From: JAGTVB01 sp964624765
GTDB taxonomy: Bacteria; Pseudomonadota; Gammaproteobacteria; HK1
Direction: 5' to 3'
DNA length: 39,569 nt
Assembly (NCBI GenBank): GCA_964624765.1
Contig: CAZUZO010000008.1
Location: 1-39,569 of the forward strand
The position numbers and the translations under genes are program-made. Shown piece after piece: positions 24,358 through 31,995 of this stretch (position 1 is the first letter of the stretch; the number at the start of each line of letters is the position of its first letter). A model generated the notes under the pieces. The model did not search any database and was not told the origin of the DNA. It was given only the letters and a program-made list of their open reading frames with translations.

Positions 24358-24762
24358 ATGGGACAAAGACTCGGTTCACGGCCGAACTCGGTTGTAAGGC
24401 GACCTTGCGGCTTCACGTTATTGGAAGTGCTCATAGCCATGACGGTGCTGGCTCTCGCCCTGGGGGCGGCCCTCAAAGCAGTAGGCGATGGCGCTCGCAA
24501 CGCCACCTATTTGCAGGAACGAACCTTGGCCCACTGGCTGGCACTGAACAAAATCGCCGAACAACGGCTGGCCCTCACCCCGCCATCGGTGGGCACCCAG
24601 AGCGGGCGCAGTCAATTCGCTGGGCGCGACTGGTACTGGACCGCGGCGCTTGGCGCCACTCCCGATACGGCCACTTGGCGCCTGCAAGTCGAGATTCGTC
24701 GCCAGCCAGAGGATGCTCAACCGCTGCTCACCCGAACCGCTTTTCTGCCGGTGGCCAGATGA
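24358..24762 (+). CDS. gspI: Type II secretion minor pseudopilin GspI
   Basis: GspI is a minor pseudopilin of the tip complex with GspJ and GspK. The prepilin peptidase site is CG|FTLLEVLIAM, with Glu at +5. ATG 24358 gives an 18-residue leader and a 134-residue precursor; a GTG at 24328 would overlap gspF and lengthen the leader to 28. The hydrophobic helix is followed by the GspI-type domain (NATYLQERTLAHWLALNKIAEQRL). It is not GspG: it lacks the long Pro-rich loop, conserved aspartates for calcium and the length pattern of the major pseudopilin. It directly follows gspF. Confidence 0.85.
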   Translation: MGQRLGSRPNSVVRRPCGFTLLEVLIAMTVLALALGAALKAVGDGARNATYLQERTLAHWLALNKIAEQRLALTPPSVGTQSGRSQFAGRDWYWTAALGATPDTATWRLQVEIRRQPEDAQPLLTRTAFLPVAR

Positions 24763-25439
24763 TGTCCGGTGCCGCCGGGGTGCGTCACAGCCCGCCCATC
24801 AGGCGACCTCTCCCGCCTGCCGCTGGGCGCGGATTCACCTTATTGGAGTTGCTCATCGCTATCAGCATACTCGCCGTGATGGCCGCCGTGGCCTATGGAG
24901 GCCTGCGCACGGTACTTGAATCCAAACAGCTGCTGGACGCACGTCTGCAGTCGCTCAGCCAGCTTCAAACCGCGTTTTCTCTCCTGCGCCGAGACATCGA
25001 GCAGGCAGTCCTGCGGGCTGTCCGCGACGAGGCTGAAGCGCTACTACCCGCGTTTGGCGGAAACTATGACAGTGACGAGTTGCTAACCCTGACGCGCGCC
25101 GGATGGTCTAACCCACGGGGAATGAAACGTAGCACGCTGCAACGAGTGACCTACCGCTGGCAGGACGGGGTGTTGCGCCGCAGCGCTTGGGACGCACTAG
25201 ACCGTGCGGCGAACGCCAACGGGATGGAGCTAGTCGTTCTTCAAGATGTGCAGGCGATGCGCTTGAGATTCCTGGACCAACGCGGCCAATGGCACAGCGC
25301 ATGGCCACCCGAGGCAACCACTGACCCACGGTTGCCGAGGGCCGTCGAGCTGGCATTAACCCTCGAAGGTTGGGAAGAGCTGACGCGCCTTTTCTGCTTG
25401 CCCGCAGGGACCGTTCAAGACAGTGAATGGTCCGAGTGA
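24759..25439 (+). CDS. gspJ: Type II secretion minor pseudopilin GspJ
   Basis: GspJ is a minor pseudopilin in the I-J-K tip complex. The prepilin site RG|FTLLELLIAI lies about 29 residues from ATG 24759, an unusually long, proline-rich leader; a second ATG at 24762 is possible. The body shows the GspJ pattern: LQSLSQLQTAFSLLRRDIEQAVLRAVRDE, GGNYDSDELLTLTRAGWSNPRG and QRVTYRWQDGVLRRSAWDALDRA. The start overlaps the gspI stop by four bases. The predicted precursor is 226 residues, a normal size. Confidence 0.9.
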   Translation: MMSGAAGVRHSPPIRRPLPPAAGRGFTLLELLIAISILAVMAAVAYGGLRTVLESKQLLDARLQSLSQLQTAFSLLRRDIEQAVLRAVRDEAEALLPAFGGNYDSDELLTLTRAGWSNPRGMKRSTLQRVTYRWQDGVLRRSAWDALDRAANANGMELVVLQDVQAMRLRFLDQRGQWHSAWPPEATTDPRLPRAVELALTLEGWEELTRLFCLPAGTVQDSEWSE

Positions 25440-25476
25440 GTGGGCCGAGCGGCCGCCGAGGAAAAGGGTGGCCAAC

Positions 25477-26424
25477 ATGGCTCGGTGGCCAGCCGGTGGG
25501 CCTCCGCCAGCCGAGGACGGCGTGGCGTTGGTGACGGCGCTACTGGTGGTCGCACTGGCGACCACGGCGGCGGCGGCTCTCATTTCCCAGCAGCAGATCG
25601 ATTTCGCGCGTACAGAAAACCTGTTCAACAGCGAGCAAGCCTACCAGTATGGGCTGGGCGTCGAATCTTGGGCCGCCGGATTGCTGGCCGCCGATCGGAC
25701 ACGCAGCGAAATCGATCATGTGCATGAACCGTGGGCCACCCGGCTGGAACCCGTGGCGGCTGATGCGGCGGTAGTGTCGGGTTATATCGAGGATATGCAG
25801 GGACGTTTGAATTTGAACAACTTGGTCGAGGCAGGGGAGACCGGTGTCATCGCCAAGGAGCGATTTCAGAGTCTGCTCGGCATCATCGGTGCTCCACTGC
25901 CCATTGCCGATGCCCTGGTGCATTGGCTGAATACTGATGGCGATACGACGAGCCCGAAAGACCGCGCGAGCGAAGCCTCGCGGAGCAAGCCACCCTTAGA
26001 ACCGGTGACCAAGGCTAAGATGGTCCAAGTGAGCGAGCTTCGGCTAGTGGAAGGCGTCACGCAGGAGATCTACCGGGCCTTAGCCCCCTACGTAGCCGCT
26101 TTGCCGGCTGCTACAGCGGTGAATGTGAACACCGCGCCGGCGCCGGTTCTGATGAGTCTCGTGCCCGGTCTGAGGGAGAGCGAGGCCCAGTCACTGATTG
26201 GCGCACGAGGCAAGACAGGCTTTGCCAGGGTTGAAGGGTTTCTTGCGCAGGTTTCTTTACTCGGACGACACGCCAATCCACTGGGGCTCGGGGTGGCGAG
26301 CGATTATTTCCAAACCCAGGCTGAAGTGCGTATCGGGCGCGCACGGGTGCACTTGACGAGCCTCCTCTGGCGCCCGACCACAGGTCTGCCTCAAGTGATC
26401 CTGCGTAGCGAGACGGCGGACTGA
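25477..26424 (+). CDS. gspK: Type II secretion minor pseudopilin GspK
   Basis: GspK is the large minor pseudopilin thought to cap the pseudopilus tip. The leader ends in EDG|VALVTALLVVALATTAAAAL; the usual GspK property of lacking Glu at +5 holds. ATG 25477 follows a purine-rich AGGAAAAGGGTGG, giving a 315-residue precursor; GTG 25423, overlapping gspJ, would add 18 residues. The alpha domain has GYIEDMQGRLNLNNLV and WLNTDGDTTSPKD; VNVNTAPAPVLMSLVPGL marks the SAM-like helix-hairpin-helix repeats. It ends 2 bp before gspL. Confidence 0.9.
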   Translation: MARWPAGGPPPAEDGVALVTALLVVALATTAAAALISQQQIDFARTENLFNSEQAYQYGLGVESWAAGLLAADRTRSEIDHVHEPWATRLEPVAADAAVVSGYIEDMQGRLNLNNLVEAGETGVIAKERFQSLLGIIGAPLPIADALVHWLNTDGDTTSPKDRASEASRSKPPLEPVTKAKMVQVSELRLVEGVTQEIYRALAPYVAALPAATAVNVNTAPAPVLMSLVPGLRESEAQSLIGARGKTGFARVEGFLAQVSLLGRHANPLGLGVASDYFQTQAEVRIGRARVHLTSLLWRPTTGLPQVILRSETAD

Positions 26425-26426
26425 AT

Positions 26427-27662
26427 ATGGGCCCCGCGGTATTGATTCGTCTTCACGGCGCCCCCGATGCCCTCACGTATACTGTGATTCGGCCAGAACG
26501 GGCGAAGACTGCAGGTGTATCGGAGCCCCTAACGGAAGCCGACTTGCTAGCATTGGCTGATGGAAAGGCCATACACGTGCTGGTGCCCAATACCGAAATC
26601 CTGCTGACCCGGGTTCAGCTACCCAAAACCCGTCTCGCGCACCTTGCCAGAGCCGTCCCCTATGCCTTAGAGGACGACCTCGCCGAGGACGTGGAGACCT
26701 TGCATTTTGCCTTTGCTGTGGAACCGCAAGGCATCGCGGTTGGCGTCGTGGCGCGCAGCACCTTGGAGGCTTGGTTGCAGCGTTTGCGATCACTGGGCGT
26801 CGAACCCAGGGCGTTGGTTCCGGAGGTGCTGGCCATCCCTTGGTTGGCGGATACGTGGTCGATTCTCATCGATGACAAGCTGGCGCTGGTTCGTACCGGC
26901 GAGCGTTCTGGTTTTGGCGTCGAGTTGTCGGCCTTGCCTACCTGTCTCAGTGCGGCGCTGGTGGAAGCGAAGGCACACCCACCCACCGAGGTTCGTGTCT
27001 ACCGCGGCACCGAAATCGAAGTCGAGCAGCTGCTGGCTAACGGTCTTAGCGCAACGTCCCCGGCGGTCGTTTATCAAACTATCGAAAGGGATGCCCTCGC
27101 CCAAGTGTTGGCATCCCAGCCCCTGGCCCTAGACCTTAATCTCTTGCAAGGGGCTTATGCCCCCCGCGCTCGCGTCAAGAACCGTTGGGTGTCGTGGCGA
27201 CTGAGCGCCGCTCTGGGGGTGCTGATCGTGGCCGTCTCGGCAACCAACGCGATCAATGAGCGCGCAAGGCTGCGAGCAGCCACCGAGGATTTCAGCACGC
27301 GTATGGCCTCCCTGTTTCGGGACACCTTCCCGGAAATCGGACGCACCGTCGATCCCTTGGTGCAGATGGAGCAGCAATTAACCACGTTGCGCACGCGGCA
27401 AAGCGGTGCACGCGGCGACTTTCTGGCCTTGCTGTTGGAGAGCGGAGCGCCCCTCGCGCGGCTCGATGGACTACGGCTAGAGCGTCTGGATTATCAGGAT
27501 CGCCGTCTCGAGCTGGAGCTGATCGTGCCAGACGTGCAGGCACTGGATGAGCTTCAGCGCTCGCTGCGTTCACAACCTCGGCTCAGCCTGGAAGTGCTCT
27601 CGGCCGCCGCTGCCGATGAGGCGGTACGCACTCGCATCCGCATCGAGCGTTCCTCATCATGA
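26427..27662 (+). CDS. gspL: Type II secretion protein GspL
   Basis: GspL is a bitopic inner-membrane protein that tethers GspE to the platform. The 411-residue protein has a cytosolic actin-like N-terminal domain (about residues 1-245, with VQLPKTRLAHLARAVPYALEDDLAEDVETLHFAF), a single transmembrane segment at about 255-275, and a periplasmic ferredoxin-like domain ending in VRTRIRIERSS. The stop overlaps the gspM ATG. Length and organisation fit the family, and the adjacent gspM gene supports the call. Confidence 0.9.
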   Translation: MGPAVLIRLHGAPDALTYTVIRPERAKTAGVSEPLTEADLLALADGKAIHVLVPNTEILLTRVQLPKTRLAHLARAVPYALEDDLAEDVETLHFAFAVEPQGIAVGVVARSTLEAWLQRLRSLGVEPRALVPEVLAIPWLADTWSILIDDKLALVRTGERSGFGVELSALPTCLSAALVEAKAHPPTEVRVYRGTEIEVEQLLANGLSATSPAVVYQTIERDALAQVLASQPLALDLNLLQGAYAPRARVKNRWVSWRLSAALGVLIVAVSATNAINERARLRAATEDFSTRMASLFRDTFPEIGRTVDPLVQMEQQLTTLRTRQSGARGDFLALLLESGAPLARLDGLRLERLDYQDRRLELELIVPDVQALDELQRSLRSQPRLSLEVLSAAAADEAVRTRIRIERSSS

Positions 27663-28147
27663 GGACGTGGCTGGAGAAACTGTCCTCCCGCGAGCGATCG
27701 GCGCTGGCGCTGGCTACCCTGGCTCTCGTCGGTTTTTCGTTTTATTGGTTTTTCTGGCAACCGATGAACGCTGAGCAAGATAGGCTGCGAGCTCGGTTAA
27801 AAGAGCAAAGTGCAGCGCTGGTGTGGATGCAGCAAGCGGCCAACGAGGCACGACGGCTGCGCGGTGAGGATCTCCCGACGCTGCAAAAGCGCGAAGACGA
27901 ATCGTTGCTCACGTTGGTCGACCGGACAGCACGGCAATTTATAGCGGACGGCCTCAATCGTTTGGAGCCGGAGGGGGAACACGCCGTCAAGGTTTGGCTC
28001 AAGGAGGTCGACTTCGATGACCTGGTCCGTTGGCTGCAAGAACTACAGACCGAATGGGGCGTGCAGGCCAACGTCGTAAGCCTTCAACGTATGGAGCAGC
28101 AGGGCTTGGTGACCGGCCGGCTGGTGCTGCACGAGCTCATGGAGTAA
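27659..28147 (+). CDS. gspM: Type II secretion protein GspM
   Basis: GspM pairs with GspL in the inner membrane. The 162-residue protein has a short cytosolic N-terminus (LEKLSSRERSALALA), one transmembrane segment at about residues 15-33, a coiled-coil stretch to about 75, and a small periplasmic ferredoxin-like domain (EHAVKVWLKEVDFDDLVRWLQELQTEWGVQANVVSLQRMEQQGLVTGRLVL). It is the last gene of the operon; no gspN follows. It meets the oppositely oriented galE gene 31 bp downstream. Confidence 0.9.
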   Translation: MRTWLEKLSSRERSALALATLALVGFSFYWFFWQPMNAEQDRLRARLKEQSAALVWMQQAANEARRLRGEDLPTLQKREDESLLTLVDRTARQFIADGLNRLEPEGEHAVKVWLKEVDFDDLVRWLQELQTEWGVQANVVSLQRMEQQGLVTGRLVLHELME

Positions 28148-28178
28148 GCGGTGCTCGGTCGGTGTCAGGGCGCTGTGT

Positions 28179-29165
28179 TCAACGCTGGGCCAAGAGCTTT
28201 CTTTCCCAGGCCAGCGCGGTGCGAACGATGAAGTCGAGATCATCATAGTGCGGTTGCCATCCAAGGATGTCCCGAATGCGCTGGGCGTTGGCTATCAACA
28301 TCGGAGGATCACCAGGACGGCGCTTCTCTTCTTGGATAGGCAGAGGCGCGCCACTGATCCGCTCCACGGCGCTTAGGACTTCCCGCACGCTGTATCCATG
28401 GCCATAACCACAATTTAATGTGGTCGACTTGCCCCCTTCCTCGAGGTACCGAAGCGCCTTGACGTGGGCATCGGCGAGATCTTCGACATGTATGTAGTCC
28501 CGCACACCGGTGCCATCGGGAGTGGAATAATCCGTACCAAAAATGCAAATCGACTGCCGCTTGCCAACGGCTGCCTCGCAGGCCACTTTGATCAGAAGGG
28601 TGGCATTCGGCGTGGACTGACCTATGCGTGCCTGGGGATCGCAACCGGCCACATTGAAGTAGCGCAGTGTGATGTGCCGCAGCGGCGTCGCCGCAGCAAG
28701 GTCGCGCAACATCCACTCACTCATGAGCTTGGAAGTGCCGTAGGGATTGATGGGTAGCGTCGCGGCATCCTCGCTGGCGAACCCTCCCGAAGGAAGACCG
28801 TAGACAGCGGCGGTGGAGGAGAAGACAAAATGCTCGACACCGGCGTTCTGACAGCATGCCAGAAGATTCCGCGTGTTACAGGTATTGTTGGCATAGTAGA
28901 GAAGGGGGTTGGTAACCGATTCAGGAACCACCGTGAGTGCTGCAAAATGCAGCACTGACTTGATGGAATACTCCCTGAGCAAGCGCTGCACCAGGTGCGG
29001 GTCGCCCACATCTCCGACCACGAGCTCGCCGTACAGCACTGCCTTCCGAAATCCCTTCGAGAGGTTGTCTAACACCACCACCGAGTAACCGCTTTCACCC
29101 AGATGGCGAGCCACGTGGCTGCCGATATAGCCTGCTCCCCCCGTGACCAAGACTGCTCTGTCCAT
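28179..29165 (-). CDS. galE: UDP-glucose 4-epimerase
   Basis: The enzyme interconverts UDP-glucose and UDP-galactose with bound NAD, providing precursors for lipopolysaccharide and exopolysaccharide. This 328-residue short-chain dehydrogenase-like protein has the Rossmann motif VTGGAGYIGSH at residues 7-17. Catalytic residues lie in FVFSSTAAVYG (Ser/Thr near 116-118) and PYGTSK (Tyr142, Lys146). YFNVAGCDPQARIG and the RRPGDPPMLIANAQRIRDILGWQP end are typical. GGAGA lies about 8 nt before ATG 29165. It is not flanked by other sugar genes; it stands alone between the gsp operon and a family A repeat. Confidence 0.92.
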   Translation of the reverse strand: MDRAVLVTGGAGYIGSHVARHLGESGYSVVVLDNLSKGFRKAVLYGELVVGDVGDPHLVQRLLREYSIKSVLHFAALTVVPESVTNPLLYYANNTCNTRNLLACCQNAGVEHFVFSSTAAVYGLPSGGFASEDAATLPINPYGTSKLMSEWMLRDLAAATPLRHITLRYFNVAGCDPQARIGQSTPNATLLIKVACEAAVGKRQSICIFGTDYSTPDGTGVRDYIHVEDLADAHVKALRYLEEGGKSTTLNCGYGHGYSVREVLSAVERISGAPLPIQEEKRRPGDPPMLIANAQRIRDILGWQPHYDDLDFIVRTALAWERKLLAQR

Positions 29166-29291
29166 GCTGTTGATTCTCCAGAACCCTTTCTTTCATGCGC
29201 CATGCAAGCAACAGGCCCTTCAGGGGCCACACGAAACGCGCACAGTCCCTTAAGCACCTCTGTGCGTAGCTTAGCAAAAGCCGCCGGCATC

Positions 29292-29434
29292 AGAGGTTGT
29301 GAAAAACCCTGCTACGCAACCCGATAGCGGCGTTGGGCGGTGCTCGCTCCTCGCCTATCTATCTGATATGTCTCTCGGCTTCGCTCCGTCCGCCTGGCTC
29401 TCGGGCCGCTCGTGACGGTTTTTTCACAACCTCT
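29292..29434 (+). repeat. Family A inverted-terminus repeat, copy 3
   Basis: This 143 bp element begins AGAGGTTGTG and ends CACAACCTCT, in the same orientation as copies 2 and 4. It lies between galE and the DUF457 gene, and together with copy 4 brackets that gene. The conserved 40 bp core is intact. Confidence 0.85.
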
Positions 29435-29497
29435 CAGTCTATCAATGCCTCGAGCCCCAACGTCACTTTGCGAGCCAAGTTTGCCTTCTGTCAAGGC

Positions 29498-30493
29498 CTA
29501 TTCGGTCCCGCCCAGTAGCTGGAGGAAGCGTTGGCGCAATTTGGAGTCCATGCTGCGGAAATGGTGTAGGGGCGCATGGCGCTGGGGTCGGTCCGTGTCG
29601 ATCTCGATACCCCACAGCGGCGACAGCCCATCCGGCTGCATGCTGTAGCGCAGATCGCCGATGATGCCCGAATGTTCCGGATGCCAGACCAGATAGCCAT
29701 CGGAGAAGTGCTCGAAGCGCAGGATATCTCTGTACAGGACCGAATCCCTTGGCAGTGCCGGGACCGCCTCGGTCAGGTCTAGCGCTGGCAGCGAACCGCC
29801 CGGGTAGACCTGCAGTTCACGCCCAACCCGAACGGCTGCCACATGGTAGTGGCCGTCGCTCTGATAGATGGACCGCCAGAGAACGATGTTGCCCAGTGTC
29901 GGCTTGACCTCGATCCGCTCGATGACATGGCCGCGTGCCGCTGCCAGTTGCTCAACCTGTTCAGTCGCTCGCTGCCGTTGCTCCCACCCTAGCAAGAAGT
30001 AGCTCAGTGCCAGCAACAGCCCGACACGCGCCGGCCACGGGCTGCGCCGCCACAGGGCGAGACCGAATCCCCCCAGCAGCAGCACGGTCACCACCGGATC
30101 GACCACCGAGACCACGTTCCAGGCAATGCGGGCATCGCTGAAGGGCCCGAGCAGATGCGTGCCGTAACTGGTACCGGCATCCAGTAACGCGTGGGTCGCG
30201 TAGCCCAGGAAGGTGAACAGGTAAATACGCGCGAATGGCAGCGCCCGGCGTAACAGCGGCCATACCAGTAGCGCCGCGATCAACCCGCCGACGGGGATGA
30301 AAATCAGCCAGTGGGTGAGGGCACGGTGGAATGCCAGATTCAGCAGTGGATCCTCTGCCGAGCGGACCAGGATGTCGACATCGGCCAGGATGCCGCCTGC
30401 GAAGCCGGCCAGTGCCGCTGCGGGCAGTGCGCGACGACGAGCAATGCTCTGGGCCAGGCTGCCGCCCAGCAGTCCGTGGGTCAGAATATCCAA
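29498..30493 (-). CDS. DUF457/YdjM-type membrane metal-dependent hydrolase
   Basis: The 331-residue protein belongs to the family annotated as membrane-bound metal-dependent hydrolases (DUF457, YdjM). The N-terminus MDILTHGLLGGSLAQ, the DVDIL motif near residue 38-42, and HRALTHW near 57-63 are the conserved His/Asp motifs. Four or five hydrophobic segments occupy residues 20-175, followed by a soluble C-terminal domain of about 150 residues. The start is TTG 30493, fixed by family alignment; no clear ribosome site is seen. The substrate is unknown. The gene is framed by two direct copies of the family A repeat. Confidence 0.82.
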   Translation of the reverse strand: MDILTHGLLGGSLAQSIARRRALPAAALAGFAGGILADVDILVRSAEDPLLNLAFHRALTHWLIFIPVGGLIAALLVWPLLRRALPFARIYLFTFLGYATHALLDAGTSYGTHLLGPFSDARIAWNVVSVVDPVVTVLLLGGFGLALWRRSPWPARVGLLLALSYFLLGWEQRQRATEQVEQLAAARGHVIERIEVKPTLGNIVLWRSIYQSDGHYHVAAVRVGRELQVYPGGSLPALDLTEAVPALPRDSVLYRDILRFEHFSDGYLVWHPEHSGIIGDLRYSMQPDGLSPLWGIEIDTDRPQRHAPLHHFRSMDSKLRQRFLQLLGGTE

Positions 30494-30547
30494 AGCGCTA
30501 GAGGATTATCGGATTGGTATTAGGTGTCTTTCCAGTTGGAAAAGCTC

Positions 30548-30690
30548 AGAGCTTGTAAAAAAACCTGCTGCGCTACCCGATAGCGGCGTTGGGCGGTGCT
30601 CGCTCCTCGCCTATCTATCTGATGTGTCTCGTCGCTGCGCGCCGTCCGCCTTGCTATCGGGCCGTTTGCGACGGTTTTTTCACCACCTCT
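30548..30690 (+). repeat. Family A inverted-terminus repeat, copy 4
   Basis: This 143 bp copy starts AGAGCTTGTA and ends CACCACCTCT; the terminal arms here are less well matched than in the other copies. The core is conserved. Its right end touches the TGA of the lipoprotein gene that follows (minus strand), so the repeat sits immediately downstream of that gene. Confidence 0.85.
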
Positions 30691-31436
30691 CAGTGCAGCG
30701 GCAACCGTATGATGTGCGGTTGGTCGCCGATTTTCAGCGACAAGCGCAGCTCTTCGGCGCTGTCGGCTTCCTGTCCCGGCCAGCCGGGGAAAAACAGCAC
30801 CCCGTAGCCGATCTGGTTAGGCAGGATGGGGCCGCTGCTCAGGCTCTTTTCCGCTAAGTCGCGGCGGATCTTGGTGCCGGTGTCGACATACCCTTTGGTC
30901 CCACCCAGCAGGACCCCGGAGGCGGCCCCGATGGCCGCGCCCTTGCCGGCGGCAGACCCTACGTTCTCGCCGGTAACCAACCCGAAGGCCGCTCCCACGA
31001 CGGCCCCGGCTGCACCCAGCAACAGCGCGGGCTTACCGGTTTCCCTGACCGTTTCCCCTACCTCGACATACCCCCGCGCTCGGTTGTGGGCACGCTCCAA
31101 GGAAAGGACCGGCCAAGCGCGGTTTTTTCCGTCCAGTAAAAAGGTCTGGCTGGTATTGACCAGAACTTGCTCGCTGCCGTCATTTTGGAAGGTGAGCTGA
31201 ACCGGCAGCAGGCCGGCCCGACGGGCATCGAAACCAAACGCCTGGCGAGCCTGCTCGGCATCGACGAAGGATAGGGCGCTCACCCAAACCCCGTCGATGA
31301 CCACCGCTCCGGTTGTAGGGTCTGGCAAAGCCAGGGGCGCCACTCGATCCTTGTACGCACAGCCAACGGTTGCCAACGATAACAACAGTAGCGTTGACAA
31401 CAGCAGTCCGGAACGGAGAAAACTGGCCAACAACAC
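30690..31436 (-). CDS. Predicted glycine-zipper lipoprotein
   Basis: This 248-residue precursor has a hydrophobic signal (LLLSTLLLLSLATVGC) with lipobox TVGC and Cys at about residue 26, so it is a predicted lipoprotein. A beta-rich middle portion (PVQLTFQNDGSEQVLVNTSQTFLLDGKNRAWPVL) is followed by a glycine-zipper segment at about 135-180 (LLLGAAGAVVGAAFGLVTG, then GKGAAIGAASGVLLGG) able to insert in a membrane. Start GTG 31436 has AAGGAG 7 nt upstream. The fold resembles periplasmic or outer-membrane stress lipoproteins of unknown role. The stop codon abuts a family A repeat. No specific function can be named. Confidence 0.75.
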   Translation of the reverse strand: MLLASFLRSGLLLSTLLLLSLATVGCAYKDRVAPLALPDPTTGAVVIDGVWVSALSFVDAEQARQAFGFDARRAGLLPVQLTFQNDGSEQVLVNTSQTFLLDGKNRAWPVLSLERAHNRARGYVEVGETVRETGKPALLLGAAGAVVGAAFGLVTGENVGSAAGKGAAIGAASGVLLGGTKGYVDTGTKIRRDLAEKSLSSGPILPNQIGYGVLFFPGWPGQEADSAEELRLSLKIGDQPHIIRLPLH

Positions 31437-31543
31437 AGTGCAACTCCTTATCGACGCGAACCCTGCTGGCAGAGGCCGTCGGCTCGCGAACCGTTAGTCT
31501 CTTGTAATTTTTTGATCTTTGCAGCGCGCTTTCAGGTAGTGCT

Positions 31544-31813
31544 TTGGGGCCTGGCGAAGGGCAACAGCGCGCCGTCCCCTGTCAGCGCGACCTTCATGAT
31601 GTCCTCGCATTGATTCAAGACCTCTCACACGATGAGTGCGATTTCCGAAGTTACGCTCTACAGGCTAAGCAATGGGAATACAGCCCGCAAGATCGAGCTA
31701 CCCGGAATCGATTCATGGGAAGCGGTCCAGTTTCTCAGACCAAGGGGAAAATGGCTAACTCGCTGATGGCTCACTTGGCTTTAGAGGCCGCGTATCTTCA
31801 CTTGATCCTATGA
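31544..31813 (+). CDS. Doubtful small open frame, hypothetical
   Basis: An 89-codon frame from a TTG start occupies part of the 559 bp gap between the lipoprotein and the kinase. It contains HDVLALIQDLSHDECDFRSYALQAKQWEYSPQ and a hydrophobic end. No family is recognised and there is no good ribosome binding site. It may be a degraded gene. The rest of the gap shows no gene; GGCCATCGTTTCG at about 31842-31854 weakly recalls the family C repeat end. Confidence 0.2.
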   Translation: MGPGEGQQRAVPCQRDLHDVLALIQDLSHDECDFRSYALQAKQWEYSPQDRATRNRFMGSGPVSQTKGKMANSLMAHLALEAAYLHLIL

Positions 31814-31995
31814 CAGCTTGAGGTAATCTTTACGGGCGGTGGCCATCGTTTCGACAGCTCATTATATTTTTTCCCTGGAACTCTGCAGCCAGCATCTTAG
31901 GGGTCCCGAGGTGCCAGCGTGGTTCGCCGTTCCCCACTACACCAGGGGGAGGCGGTGGAGAGGCAGGCCGATAGGGTGTCGAACGGATAGAGACT

